64,000 nt of DNA from Perognathus longimembris pacificus (Eukaryota > Chordata > Mammalia > Rodentia > Heteromyidae). The position numbers and the translations under genes were made by a program. Numbering within the stretch: position 1 is the first letter of the stretch; each line of letters opens with the position of its first letter. The DNA is taken from NCBI RefSeq assembly GCF_023159225.1, contig NC_063162.1, positions 92,708,880-92,772,879 on the forward strand. The letters run 5' to 3'. The notes beneath the pieces are model-generated. The model made no database searches. It was not told the origin of the DNA and saw only the letters and a list, made by a program, of their open reading frames with translations. Below are positions 1 to 11,325 of the stretch, one piece after another.

Positions 1-112
1 AGATGCAGAAGAATGATGGAAGGAGTGACATTGGTCAAGATGCATTGTACTCTGGTCTGTGAAATTGAAACTCTTGCACAACTAAAGATAATAAAAAATT
101 TTTCAAAGGAGC
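1..112 (+). mobile_element. L1 3'UTR end, old subfamily (cut by window edge)
   Basis: The first 110 bases resemble the last 3'UTR module of the old L1 at 37126-37990. The shared pattern is a GAATG..AAGG..GTGA start, then a GGTCAAGATG-like stretch, then CTCTTGCACAACTA running into an A-rich end. The element continues upstream of the window, so only its tail is seen. It is non-coding and diverged. The family call rests on similarity to other copies inside this window. Confidence 0.6.
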
Positions 113-562
113 ATAATCTTTCTGCATTTTATATAAGGAAATGGACATTTATATAGTGTGTGCAAGTAACAAGAGGCCTATGAAAAATTTATTATAATGA
201 TAATATTATTTGGATTCTTTCTTAGAGTGACAAAGTACTTTTAGACATATTACCACATTTGATATTATTTTTCAGAAGAATCAATCTAATTTATAACTTT
301 TCTTTTATGGCCTATACCCTTTGCCTAATAGGTGAGCAAATAAAGTTGTTGCCTACTTCATAATTAAATATATATAAGGGGGAATAAAAGTTGAATTTAC
401 TGTGATTTAAATTTGTAGACGGACTTAAATTGACTAATATGACCTTAAGATTTTTATCATTTTTATATTTTTACATTATAGTGTGAACCACGATATAAGT
501 GCACTAGATACATTCTTGATTTCAGAAAGGCTAATTTTAAATTAAGAATGACCAATTGAGTC
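113..562. other. AT-rich unique sequence
   Basis: AT-rich DNA with stops in all frames. I see no recognisable gene or repeat here. Confidence 0.5.
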
Positions 563-717
563 TATGAATGATGGCACAGACCTGTAATCCCAGTATGCAG
601 GATACAGAGATAGAAGAGGATCTTGAGTTCCTACCAGCATGGCTAAATACTCAGACTCTGTCTCAAAGAATAAAGCAAAACAAAACAAAGCAAATAAAAT
701 AGTTCAAAAAAAAAAAC
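563..717 (+). mobile_element. Old B1-like (7SL-derived) SINE monomer
   Basis: It carries the 7SL-type core (GATGGCACA..CCTGTAATCCCAG) and a CTCTGTCTCAAAGA end typical of B1/Alu-like elements, followed by an A-rich tail with an A11 run. It is diverged, so it predates the IDL-Geo copies. No clear TSD was found. Confidence 0.7.
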
Positions 718-1504
718 AGGAACTCTTTAGTATTAAGTAAAATAGCTCTGAAAAGTACGTTCCATCCAGGCAGGCTATTTTTTAAAAAATGTGTTTTTTA
801 ATCTACAACGTCCTTTTGCACAACGGATCCTTGCGTGTTTGCAAATATATTTCAACTTCTTACCTTAACCAATAATTAACAAAAGTTTAAAAGTGATAAC
901 TTCTGCCTTTTATTTCTACCAGCAGCATACATGGCAACTGTCCATGACATGATGACTCGTGTCTAGTTGTGTAACTATTAGGTTTTATCTTCATAGCTAC
1001 TGACTTGACCTGCAAAGTGAATCTAGGATGGAATTAAGAATCTGGCTTCCAAAAATCGACCCATTTAAAATTTAAACAACTCCCTTTTATACTCAACCTT
1101 TTAAATGACTGCCTAATCATGATATATTTTTCCAGCATTATGAAAGCCCTATGTTGATATACAATCCTTTCCATTATTGCATTTCCATCTGCAATAAGCC
1201 ACATTAAAATGAAATTATTACTAAAATAAGTTCTTCATAACTACAATATAAGTATTTAAAGAATTCTAAACTCTTTCAAGAGTGTGGATCCAGTATATAT
1301 ACTTGTCCAATGACATGTGAATGTCTTCTCTCTTCTCATGGCCACGAAATCGGCAGATTTACAGCGTAATCTATACCCTTTAGATACAAAATTGACACCA
1401 AATTTTACAAAGGGTCAATGGTCATGAAAATAAACAATTTAGTCTCAAGTAATTCCACCCATCTTCATCTAGGTGCTACAGAAGAGCAGCCTGTTTAGGC
1501 AAGT
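718..1504. other. Unique AT-rich sequence
   Basis: No repeat family or coding signal recognised. Stops are frequent in all frames. Confidence 0.45.
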
Positions 1505-1516
1505 TACACACACACA

Positions 1517-1561
<45 letters not shown>
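1505..1561. repeat. (CA)n microsatellite
   Basis: About 28 CA units with one interruption (CATACA) after the ninth or so. The 76-codon minus-strand open frame over it is a valine-cysteine artefact of the repeat. Confidence 0.97.
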
Positions 1562-1563
<2 letters not shown>

Positions 1564-3308
1564 TCAGTCTTAAACTGTGAATTAGAAACCATAGGAAGCT
1601 GCTCTTCAAATGAATAGATACCCAAAAAAGAACAAAAAAGGAATTCAGACTATGAACACACATTAGCAGAGTATACAACAGAAATATATATCCTTCCAAC
1701 CAACAGTTTCAATTAATTCAAACATGAGTTTTCCCATGCTGCAAAAATTTACACTGAAGGAGATTAACACAAGTGCCACAAAATAAAAAAATCACTGCTG
1801 TGTATTTTTTTCTTTTAAGTGCTAGGAATGGTTATTGCCATTCTTCACTATATTCTCTGAGCTACTTGGATCCCCAAAAGTGAACTAAAAGTTTTTACTT
1901 CCAAAAGATCATCTCTACTTATGTTAGCTACTGCTAACATACTTTGTAATTCATCATAGGGCAATATCCCATGGGGTAACGTTTACTGTTATCTACATAA
2001 CCTGGAAGAGAGGTTCCTTGGTCCCAGCCCTCATAATAGGTCTTTTAACCAGGGCTACATGCCCTTTACTACAGTAACAGCAGTGCAAGTCAGGAAAGGT
2101 GTATAAGTCAAAAGAATCTAACATGGAGTTTCTTCTCTCATCTCTACAACAGCCCTTCGAGATAAGAATATGCTGTTACCATTCTCCATTTTCAGATGAA
2201 TGTGAGCCGTAGAAAGTTTCAAAGATTTGTCTCTGACTGCAAGAAAGGAGATATGGGAGGAACCTTCCAAGAGGCCTCCACTGGACACTTCATCTTCCAG
2301 CTGAAGAAGGGTCTCACTATTTTCAGGCTTTCCTTTCACTTTCAAGTAAGCTTTTACTCTATTTATGTGTTTTTAATGCTTTGTCCCTGAATATGTGGGC
2401 AACTAGACAAGCTAGTCTTCTGACCTCATGGCAATGCTCCCCAAAGATATGTTTGAATGCTAAATTAGGGGGGAGGGGTTCACAATTTTATTACTGGCCC
2501 ATCCAGTTACTGATCTTTTACTAACAGTTTCCACTTGGTAGACTGAACTCAGTCACAAAAACTAAAATTAATTTAAAAGTTGGACTAAACATCAACAAAA
2601 CAAGTCACAGCCGGAACTCTCAAATTTGATTTAAACTCCATGTTCCTTGAACACCACAACATTCCTTTGGAATGTTTTAAATTATATTCTGAGCATCACA
2701 TTACAGTTTTCTTTCTTCCTTTTTCCCCGTTTCAGTCAATTGGTATTTTTCAACAGTACACTACTAAGAAAGTAGAAGCTTTTTTTTTTTTAGCCTATGT
2801 AGCCAAAAAAAAAAAAAAAAAAAAAAAAAACCTCAGTTAAATGTCTCTAATATATCTTTCCCAGTCTTAGGGCAAGTTTTAATGTACGGTTCAGTCTACA
2901 AAGTCATTCTCACTCAGCTGCAGGCCCTTCTCACAGATGGAACCATTAGCTCTGATTCCTCACTACAGCAGGCTTTTTGAGCTGACTCAATTATCTCACC
3001 CACTGTACAGGCAGTTTATTGGTGGACTGGCCCACTATGCCAGTTCACTGAGCACCAAAAATTCCTCAGAGCCATGGTCTCTCTCCTATGTCTCAGAACC
3101 CAAAGTCCTGCCATAATTTCTTCCTTGGAAAAAAGCACTAGAAAATTGCTTTTCACATTCTATTCAGTTGAACACTTGCTGACACCATTTCAGACACTGT
3201 CACTCACCATGAAACCTGAGATTCTGTTTCCTTTCTCTGTTTCTTACATGTCCCCCAAACAGAAAAAAGAACTAGAATACTGACCTCATAAAATTTTTTT
3301 TTCATTAT
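1562..3308. other. Unique sequence with a T12/A26 homopolymer pair
   Basis: Mostly unrecognised sequence. The notable element is a run of 12 T (2780-2791) followed 13 bases later by a run of 26 A (2805-2830), which could fold back on itself. Small open frames such as 2196-2390 (+) and 2118-2345 (-) overlap each other and have no recognisable domain, so they are not called as genes. Confidence 0.45.
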
Positions 3309-3635
3309 CAACAGGCACCGTTGTTCACACCAGTAATGTCAGCTACTCAGGAAGTGGAGATGGGCAGGTTCATAGTTTGAAGGCCAGTACAGGCAAAAAC
3401 ATTAATGAGACCAATTCTCAATGAAGAAAAACTGAATGTAGTGGCACATACCTTCATCCCAGCTATGTAGGAGTCATAAGAGGATTATGGTTCAAGCCTA
3501 TCCAGCCCCAAAAAAATGAGACCCTGCTTGAAAAATAATGAAAACACACAGGACTTGGGTATGACTCAGTGGTAAAGTACCTGCCAAGCAAATGCAACAC
3601 CTTGAATTCAAAGTCCAACACCACCCAAAACGAAA
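3309..3635 (+). mobile_element. Composite B1-B1-ID SINE
   Basis: Three monomers in one orientation. The first is a B1-like unit (about 3312-3425, with GTAATGTCAGCTACTCAGGA). The second is another B1-like unit (about 3430-3535, GTGGCACATACCTTCATCC..ATGAGACCCTG). The third is an ID/tRNA-Ala-like unit (about 3548-3630, ATGACTCAGTGGTAAAG..TTGAATTCAAAGTCCAACACC). This architecture recalls MEN-type SINEs of squirrel-related rodents. The copy is clearly diverged. Confidence 0.7.
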
Positions 3636-4009
3636 AATAGAAATGATCTTTCCAACCTGGGACTCAATTTCCATTTAATTGATACTGACTGACTTATGTA
3701 ACTTTTTTGTTTATTACTAGATTCTTTATCGTATTTCTTCATAATTAGTTTCCTCCATCCCCATGTTCTCACCTTCCTTCTTTTCAGTTTTTCATTATCC
3801 CCTGGTTCAGGCAAAATCAATCATTACTCCTGGCCTGAGGCTCAACATTGTCAATAACCATTGAGGCACACATACCAGCAAACCAGAATAAATCCTCAAA
3901 TGAGCACAGATATGACCATTACTGAAATACATTCGAGAATTGGTCTTGATTCTCATTTATATTCTCATTTGCATTCACAGGTCTATTCTTTTTACCTCCA
4001 CCTGCAAAG
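3636..4009. other. Unrecognised sequence
   Basis: No repeat or coding feature recognised. Confidence 0.4.
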
Positions 4010-4300
4010 TATACTATTACTTCTCTCCATCTTATTCTGAACTCTTTGAGGTCATGTAACTGGGAAGTCTTCACCAACTACCCCAAGCAAAAGGTTATCT
4101 TTCTCATCTCTGTTCACCCTGGGCTTTGTGCCATAATAACACTCCATATGTTATGCATAAGTTAGTGCTCTTATTTACCCTAAGAGCACGTTCCTCAGTT
4201 GAGGGACAGTACAACATTCATCTCTACAATCCCCAAGCCTAGCAGAGTGCCTGGTATGTGAGCAGGTACAAAACAGATTCTTGACAAATAAGTGAACATA
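4010..4300 (+). mobile_element. Ancient LINE2 3'-end remnant
   Basis: Contains the worn L2 3'-end pattern: TGAGGGACAG, then CATCTCTACAATCCCCAAGCC, then AGCAGAGTGCCTGGTATGTGAGCAGGTAC ending near ACAAATAAGTGAA. This fits the L2/MIR tail 'cagtgcctggcacatag..aataaatg'. Divergence is high, so the boundaries are approximate and a MIR cannot be excluded. Confidence 0.5.
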
Positions 4301-5124
4301 GGGTTAAATCAATGATTTTGTAGCTTTCTAATTTGGGGAACGGAATATTTTGTTCATTTTGTTGCAATATAATTCAGACAGACTAGAGCATAGTGCTTTT
4401 ATTTAATTAGAGAGGGAATGAAAAATCATGTAGATGTGACCATGGTCTAGGAAGAGCAAATTCAGTTGGGGTGAGTGTCTTCACAGGGCTGGTAGAGACA
4501 TCAGATATCATCTCTCCAAAATTGCCCAAGGATTGCATTGTTGAAAACAGCCATCTCTTAGACTTTTCAATTGACACAATTTCTCTAGTCACTAGAAGTA
4601 TTCATGTTTTCACATAACAGCTTCACAATTTCTTCTCTAAGGAAATACATTTTTAAAAATTAGACAAGTTCTATAGTCTTAAATCTGCATCAAAATAATC
4701 AAACCACTATCCATCAAGACACAAAATAGAAGATCGAAACGTGTCCCCTACATCTTTAGTAGCAGAAGTGGGACTGTGATGATAACGCCCATATTGCCCC
4801 TAGCTGTACTTACATTTGTCCTAAGAATGAGAATGGAAATCAGGATTGAGAATCTGGAAGGCTCAGGCAAGAGCCTCACTACACAGTTCACCTTGAACTC
4901 TAATGCCACAACCCATATGTGGTTCTCTGGTTCATCTAACATCCTGGCAAAGACTTGTAACGCAATTTATTATGGTCTCTGGAGAGTTGTTATCTATGCA
5001 AGACTATTGGTTTCAGTGCCCATCTACACTGCCAGTGGTTTCCTGATGTTGCTTTTAGATCATGGCTAAGTACAGACTTTGGCACCAACAGGTCACACAT
5101 CTCACATACACTCTCTGTGATCAC
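4301..5124. other. Unrecognised sequence containing a 97-codon open frame
   Basis: An ATG-initiated frame runs 4776-5069 on the plus strand (97 codons), with an antisense frame at 4748-4942. The predicted peptide has no domain I recognise, and no splice-like or promoter context is evident. A pseudogene exon is possible but unsupported. Confidence 0.35.
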
Positions 5125-5367
5125 ATTTTTATTTTTTTTTGATCCAGTACTGGAGCTTGAAATCAAGGCCTTCCATTCTTGGCTTGCTTTTTACCTCAAG
5201 GTGATCATTCTACCGCTTGAGTCATACCTCCTCTTCTGACTTTTCGCTGGCTAATTGGAGATGAGTCTCACAGTTTTGTCTGCCCAGGCTAGCTTCAAAC
5301 CATGAGCCTCAGATATCAGCCTCCTGAATAGCTAGGATTATAGGCATGAGCCACCAGTGCTTGGCTC
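5125..5367 (-). mobile_element. B1-Geo dimeric SINE
   Basis: Read on the minus strand it starts GCCAAGCACTGGTGGCTCAT, continues with the 7SL-type CCTATAATCCTAGCTATTCA and the linker ATCTCCAATTAGCCAGCGAA. It then enters a Geo-type monomer (ATGACTCAAGCGGTAGA..) and ends at CTCCAGTACTGGATCA followed by A8. The copy is moderately diverged. Confidence 0.85.
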
Positions 5368-6419
5368 TGTAATTATATTTTAAAAGCAAGTAATAAGCTC
5401 TCTTATAAGACTTTGAGGAGAAAAATTTAAATACAGGTTACATTATAGGGTGTAATACAGAGCAGGGAAAGAAGCTAAGGAGGTTAGTTATGCATGTGTT
5501 TTGCATATTTAAGATGGGATTCAGTAGTTTATACTATAAATATAACTCAATGGTAACATCTAAAAATATATAACATAATCAGGGATAGTCGGCGGCTAGA
5601 TATTTCATTTCATAAGAAGAAATCCTGCTAACCTACAATACCTGCACTAACAAAAATAGATCTTTTTTGTAGTAAGCCTTGGTTTTTTAAAATACTGGGC
5701 TTCGCACCCCGGGTGTCCAGTATTCAACTTATATTCCAGGTAGCCCTTATATAAAAAAAAAATCTTTTTATAAAAAGGCATTACTTCATTGAGACTTATT
5801 GGATTATCTTTGAAGACCCCCTATCTGCAACTTCCTTCCTTGGACCATAGGGGGCCACAGTCATCATTATGACCAATTTGAGTTTAAAATGAAACCCACA
5901 ATACCCAGCAATTGTGGGACACGAGTTCCTTTTCAGTCCTGGCAAAGAGGTTGTTAGATAAGGAGAAAAAAAAAAGATGCTTTGTCTTCCTGTAAATACA
6001 CCTGGGACAGAAGTCCAAAATAGAATTGTGAAAAGGAAGTAATAGTGGAAGTAAAGGAACTTGTAACAGACAACCTCTGATATCTGTGCAGTAGGAGGGC
6101 TTTGTAACTTGGACACTGTAACCTTCACTGCAGAAAACTGCCCCATCAAGCATGCTTAAAAGAACTTGGCTTCCCCTGGTCTACTCACTCCCTCACTGGT
6201 ATAGAGGCACAGGTTATGATCAGCAAGCCAAATACAAAAGACTTCTATCCATCATTGTAATTTAAAGTGACATGGTTCTTTTTTGTCCAAACCCCAATAT
6301 TGAGTACATTATGAAAAAAAATAAAAAAGTTCTAAAAGTTCCCAGATCTCTTTAATGCTGGAACCTACCTCTGGGAGATCTGACAATATCCACACGTAGC
6401 CAAGTGCCCTGTAAAATTT
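5368..6419. other. Unrecognised sequence
   Basis: Two overlapping minus-strand open frames (5796-6149, 117 codons; 5884-6153, 89 codons) lie here, but neither shows a domain or compositional bias expected of a gene. No repeat family was assigned. Confidence 0.35.
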
Positions 6420-6590
6420 CTCCCTAGCTGGGTGTCTAGAAGTCAATTAACCTCTCTGAGCTTCAGTTACTTAAGCATGAATTATTTAACTTACAGGGGC
6501 ATTGTGAGGCTTGGTGGGAATAAAGTGAAATCGTCATGTAAGGAGTAACTCCTGAAAATGTTGGCTATTATTGTCATTGCTATAGAAGTT
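6420..6590 (+). mobile_element. MIR (ancient tRNA-derived SINE)
   Basis: The MIR core is readable: AATTAACCTCTCTGAGCTTCAGTT, followed by CAGGGGCATTGTGAGG.., GGAATAAAGTGAAATCGTCATGTAA and the end TGTTGGCTATTATTGTCAT. The order matches the MIR core and 3' end. It is ancient and degraded. Confidence 0.8.
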
Positions 6591-7665
6591 GTGCTTTACT
6601 TCAGGTCAAATGCCATTCCAAAAGAAAAGAGTGACACAGGAGTCTCTTGAGTGGGGAGCAAAGTCTTAAGGAAGATTATTCATCTTTCTCACTCCAGGGG
6701 GTTACCTAACAGAGCTAATTACTAAAGCTTTTTGTCTGTCTTTTTTTAACAAGGCAACTCTGTTTTTCTATGGAAAAAAATATGCTATGCTACCCTATGC
6801 TGTTGAATATAAATGCTTAACTTAATCTCTCACTGATGTCACTTGTATAAAAAAACAAAAACAAAAACAAGAAGGTCACCTGGGTATTGGTAGGCAAAAA
6901 GTCACAGTTACTCTATTGTAGAAATTTGAGGAGAATTCACCTCATAAAATACAGATCCTTCTCCGAAGAACTTTTTCTACTATTTTACAGCTCACCTTAA
7001 GAATTTCAATAGACCCTAACACCCGTCTTTTCTATTTCAGTTCACTCACTAGTTTATTGCTAGAGATCCATCCAGTTTTAAGACAGCTCAGACATACTTC
7101 CAAACACGCAACAGCAAAATTCCTATACATGAAGAAGAGAATCAAGATCAACCTTGTGCTACCACGGCCACTACTCAGACATCAAAGGTTATATGGATGG
7201 GACCCTTTCCCATATATGACATATACTATCAGTGATTTCATTTCCTTTTCATCCCTGCTCTGTGGGATACTACAGGATTTCTTCCAGTTGAATAGATCAT
7301 CATTTCTCTGATTCTTTTCTAATGAGCTGAAGCAGCCTCACATCACTCATTCATACCTCTTTCTCATCCCTCAATTCTAGATCTCTTGGGTATTTTTCCA
7401 GCCTACATTTTCCCCTTTTTTTCCATAGAGATTTTCTTGTTAGCACATACTAGCACCTTAGGATATATCCAATTTTTCAGAAAACATTCATGTGTAACAA
7501 TTGAGTCATCATATTGAAAATCTTTTTCTTTGAATTTCATCCTATATACCAATTAGTATTAACTTTTCTGTCTTGCACAAACTTTAAATACCAGTAAATA
7601 GTAACTTAGGTTCATGCTCTGGAACGTGGTGGGCTTTACATAGAAAAGGAGCAACAGTGTTAGCC
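6591..7665. other. Unrecognised sequence
   Basis: Contains a short A-rich (AAAAAC)n stretch at about 6848-6871. An 84-codon open frame (7057-7311, +) has no recognisable domain. Nothing else could be identified. Confidence 0.4.
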
Positions 7666-7751
7666 ATGCTGGAAACTACCATGTATTTACTGAGTGTTTG
7701 GTATGAATACAGAATACAGGGGTATGGATAAGTTCCTACCTCAGAGAGACC
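7666..7751 (+). mobile_element. Possible L2/MIR-class remnant
   Basis: The text ACCATGTATTTACTGAGTG..GGGGTATGGATAAGTTCCTACC resembles the degraded segment 'tatttactgagcacctac..ggggata..taagttcctgcc' found in ancient mammalian LINE/MIR copies. The identification is weak. Confidence 0.35.
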
Positions 7752-7890
7752 ATATCAGGGATTTCTCAGAGTGTGGGTCCAAGACCTCTGAAAATGTAGA
7801 CTCTGGACTTACCAAAGAATATGGGGGATAAGAGCTCAGAAATATCATTTCTTTAACAAGCTTCCATGGTAATTCTAATTCTAACGATGG
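7752..7890 (+). mobile_element. MER5-like hAT-Charlie DNA transposon remnant
   Basis: The order TTCTCAGAGTGTGGGTCC, GACCTCTG, GACTCTGGACTTACC, GGGGGATAAGAGCTCAGAAAT, TTTAACAAGCTTCCATGGTAATTCT follows the MER5A/MER5B consensus. It is a non-autonomous fossil with no coding capacity. The far end is lost. Confidence 0.65.
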
Positions 7891-8387
7891 AGAAAGAGTC
7901 GAATAGAAGAAAGAGCCTACACACTAAACAATGGAGAAACAGAATAGCAACCCATAACTACATGAGAAGTACCATGAAACCTGGATTGTCATTGGAGTCT
8001 GACCATTCATAGTGCAAATACTACTTCTCTGATTTCCTGCTTCATGTTCAAAGGCAAATGGTTTTGCCACTCTGAATTTCCCTTTCCTTGCCAGTAAGTT
8101 GGTGGACCTAAAAGCTACTTGCAGGGTCATTAGGGATAAAGGAGAACATATTGAAAATATTTAACATAGGACTCAGTCTGGATCTCTCTGTTGCAAACTG
8201 TGCCTGTAATTGTAAAACACTGTAGCCCTGATAGTTGTTATTCCTGACAGGAATAATAGCACAAATGCTACAGGAACTTGAAGTGAGCTTTGTTAGTATT
8301 AGAGGTAGAATGAAAATGAAAAGGTTTCATGCAAGATTAGCACAGTAATTGTATTCAAACATGAATGATTGGCAAAAAAATGTCCTC
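7891..8387. other. Unrecognised sequence
   Basis: No feature recognised. Confidence 0.4.
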
Positions 8388-8602
8388 TTCCTGGGCGCCA
8401 GTGGCTCTGCCTGTAATCCTAGCTACTCAGTAGGCTGAGATCTGAGGATCATGTTTCACAGCCAGCACTAGCAGGAAATTCCAATTATCTCCAAATAGCT
8501 AAGAAAAACCCCAAGAGTGATGCTATGGCTCAAGTGTTAGACTCAAGGGAAAAATTTAAAGGACATTTCCAGGCCCTGAGTCCAAGCTCTAGGATCACTT
8601 GT
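8388..8602 (+). mobile_element. B1-Geo dimeric SINE
   Basis: Begins GGGCGCCAGTGGCTCTGCCTG, has CCTAGCTACTCAGTAGG, GATCTGAGGATCATG and the linker ATTATCTCCAAATAGC. It then has a degraded Geo monomer (ATGGCTCAAGTGTTAGA..GGCCCTGAGTCCAAGCTC). It runs straight into an AT-rich tail. Confidence 0.8.
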
Positions 8603-8668
8603 ATATAAGTATATCTATATATATAATATTATATGTATGTATATGTACACTAATATACATATATATTA
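8603..8668. repeat. AT-rich (TATA/TATG) low-complexity tail
   Basis: Alternating TA/TG steps that directly follow the SINE at 8388-8602, probably grown from its tail. Confidence 0.75.
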
Positions 8669-8863
8669 CAGTATTAAGACTTAAAATTTGGTACTCAATT
8701 TACAAAATATTTATCCCAAGTAAGAAAGTCCCTTATGAAACAAAGACTTAAAAAACAAGAAGCTAAAGTCATTTTTATTATTATAAGGAACCTCTAGTAA
8801 TGTCTCACTGGGAAAGAGTACAGCCTTTACCTGTTATATTCTGGTTCATATGTAGGAAAAATA

Positions 8864-8912
8864 TATCTCTCTGTGTGTGAATATAAGTATATATATATAT
8901 ATATCACATATA
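8864..8912. repeat. (TG)/(TA)n microsatellite
   Basis: A short TGTG run passes into about ten TA units at 8880-8912. Confidence 0.8.
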
Positions 8913-10069
8913 TTAAAATAGATGTGGAGAAATCAACACATATAAATAGCTTGGTGAAACATCTGTAGCAGTCCTTCAGAGTATATTAAAGTCCGTGCTG
9001 TTTATCAGGTTGATAAATCGTATCAACTCCAGTTATTTAAATTGCCAGTTGCCAGGCAACCACATCTTTGTCAACTGTCACTCACTCTGAAGTTCCTCTG
9101 TAATAGTCCCTTAAAACATAGTGCAAAAAATCTTGAGACACTTATGTTGAACATAAGAAATGTACTTCATTTCATCTTTGAGCTTAAAGAGAATGATTGT
9201 TGATTGATAATGGCTAAATAATCCTTTTATTTGAGTTGCAGGAAGGGCAGTGTATCAGGAAGATTGATGTGGATGAGAAAAGCTGTGTGTTCTTGTCCTG
9301 GTCAGTTTCTCTGTCAGAACCTAGTCCAGTAAAGGCATGTTTGACCAAAATCTCCCAAAAGAAAATATACACTCTAGAGATCATAGACAATCCTCAATAA
9401 AGCTGTGGTCATTATTTTTATAATTGCTCTTATGACTGAATAATAATCACAACAACTAACTACTGCTTGTATCTGAAACAACTTTGTTGTTGTTGTTTTT
9501 TTGTGGACAGTTATGAACAAAATGATTCATTACATTATCCTGAAAATATCTAAGATGAATGTTTTATTTTTATGGATGTTAATCAGGATTCATTATTTTA
9601 TTCAGGCCAGGTGGTAACTAATTTACCAGTAATATAAAACTTCGGCATAAGGTAATGCAATGAAGACAGTACGTTGGTTGCAAGATACACAAAATTCACT
9701 GTCAATAGGAGTAGTTCTGGAAGCACTTCCTGTGTGTCTCGAGAAGTAGTTTCTATGTGTTTCCTCCAGTTAGCTCCAGATCATATCTAAAGTTCTTCCC
9801 TACAGAAACATCTCATGAATGAATCCATGATCAAACTTTAAGGGGTAAGTTCTCAGTTAAAATCTGTATAAAAATGTGTCTACCTAGTTTAGACAGAGAC
9901 TGTTACATCTCAAGACATGAAATCATTTATCTAGATACAAATGAAATTATTAAACTTATAAATTAACTCTATTATTCAAATCTGGTAAAGAATAAAGATG
10001 GATAACTTTAAGTAGGAAATGACAGACTTCATCAGTTTGGAAACCACTGTATAACAAAAGAGATAGTAA
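8913..10069. other. Repeat-poor sequence with an X-box-like palindrome
   Basis: No transposon recognised. The inverted repeat GTTGCC-A-GGCAAC lies at 9048-9060. A short (TTG)n run lies at about 9484-9499. Confidence 0.45.
9048..9060. promoter_or_regulatory. RFX/X-box-like inverted repeat
   Basis: GTTGCC and GGCAAC are perfectly complementary half-sites separated by one base. RFX-family factors bind inverted GTTRCC/RGYAAC half-sites with 0-3 base spacing. The match is seen in the sequence; binding is inferred, and no gene lies in this window for it to act on. Confidence 0.4.
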
Positions 10070-10640
10070 AGCCCGGTGTGACAGTAATATGCCTGTAATC
10101 CCAACAGCCAAGAAGCTAAAGTAGGAAGATCCTGGGTTCAAGACCAGCCTAGGATAAACAAAAATTCTAGGCTAGCCTGAGCTAGTGAGACTCTGTCTCA
10201 AACAAATACAACAAGGCTGAATAATGGTGACACCTGTAATTCTAACTGCTTAGGAGATGGACAACAGAAGAAGGTTTGCTGAGTAGAAATTCATACAGGA
10301 CCTCTTCTCAATCTAGAGCTCAACACAGTTGAGCTGTTGTCATCCTGTCATCTGAAGCTGGAAGCTGAAACTGGGACAATTAAATTCTAGGCCAGTTTAA
10401 ACAGAAAAATCTACAACACTCCATTTCAACAATAGAAACTGGATACAGTACCTTAAACCCTGCATCCCAGCAAGGATGAGAAGCCTAAAATAAGCAGACC
10501 GTCCATCTGTACAGTAGGCCAACAAGAGAGATCCTTTGTCAAAACAACCAGCAAAAATAAAGCTAGAGGTATGGTACAGTGGAAGAAAACATCCCCAGCA
10601 AGGTCCTGAGTTCAACACCCATGCTTTAAAAAAAAACAAA
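10070..10640 (+). mobile_element. Old composite SINE cluster (B1-like units ending in ID)
   Basis: A B1-like unit (10074-10200, CCTGTAATCCCAACAGCC..GAGACTCTGTCTCAAA) is followed by a second (about 10210-10385, GGTGACACCTGTAATTC). Further diverged B1-like sequence leads to an ID-like end (about 10560-10622, GGTATGGTACAGTGGAAG..CTGAGTTCAACACCC) and an A-rich tail. This is one or two nested B1-B1-ID copies; their boundaries cannot be settled by eye. A perfect hairpin AGCTCAAC-ACA-GTTGAGCT lies inside at 10317-10335. Confidence 0.6.
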
Positions 10641-10950
10641 AACACAAAAAGCCAAATTTCTAAACTGAGAAAAAGTATTACAATGCATTTGTAATGAAAT
10701 TAAAGAATGAATAAATATTCTCAATGAATAAAAAAAGAATGAAACCAGAACAATTAAAAATACAAAAAGCAATTGGTAACAATAAAAAAGAAATGTTTGG
10801 CAGCCAAGAATTGTATGAAAATCATACCCATCAAACTGACATTTTGAAGTCATATAATCCTAGACTTGTCAAGAATATGGAACAACTGAAATTCTAATAT
10901 ACTTTCAACAAGGGTATAAATGTAATCACATCACTTAGAATAGCTATAAT
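10641..10950. other. A-rich unrecognised sequence
   Basis: Very A-rich on the plus strand, partly SINE tail. No gene seen. Confidence 0.4.
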
Positions 10951-11276
10951 CTAGCCAGGCATAGTGGCTCACACATGTAATCCTTGCTACTTGGAAAGCA
11001 GAGATAGAATGATTTTGATAAAGGACAGCTGAGGCAAAAAGTTAGCCAAACTCCATCTCAACCAACAAGCTAGGTATGGTGGATCACAATTGGTTATACT
11101 AGTTGTGAATCACAGAAAGAAGGATAATAGTAAAAATCCAATCCCAAGCAAAAAGAAAAATATCTGAAAAATAACTAAAGCAAATTAAAAAAAAAAAAAA
11201 CTGATGGCCTAGCTCAAGTGGTAGAGCTCATGTCTAGCAAGCATGAGGCTCTAGGGTTAATTCTCAGTACTAAGAA
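10951..11276 (+). mobile_element. Composite B1-B1-ID SINE
   Basis: First B1-like unit: GCCAGGCATAGTGGCTCACA to about 11070. Second: about 11071-11190, GCTAGGTATGGTGGATCACA, ending ATCTGAAAAATAACTAAAGC. An A14 linker leads to an ID-like unit (11200-11272, GGCCTAGCTCAAGTGGTAGAG..CATGTCTAGCAAGCATGAGGC). The unit order is the same as at 3309-3635. Confidence 0.8.
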
Positions 11277-11325
11277 GAAAAAGAGGGAGGGAGGGAAGGA
11301 GGGAGGGAGGGAAGGAGGGAAAAGA
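11277..11325. repeat. (GGGA)n purine repeat
   Basis: GGGA/GGAAGGA units grown directly from the A/G-rich tail of the preceding SINE. Confidence 0.9.

Noticed and set aside
4776..5069. 97-codon frame as an exon
   Set aside because: No recognised protein similarity; flanking splice signals are not convincing.
5796..6153. 117- and 89-codon minus-strand frames
   Set aside because: Two frames of the same strand compete over the same bases, with no domain in either.
10317..10335. AGCTCAAC-ACA-GTTGAGCT hairpin as a terminator or regulatory stem
   Set aside because: It lies within a degraded SINE cluster in a mammalian genome; most likely chance.
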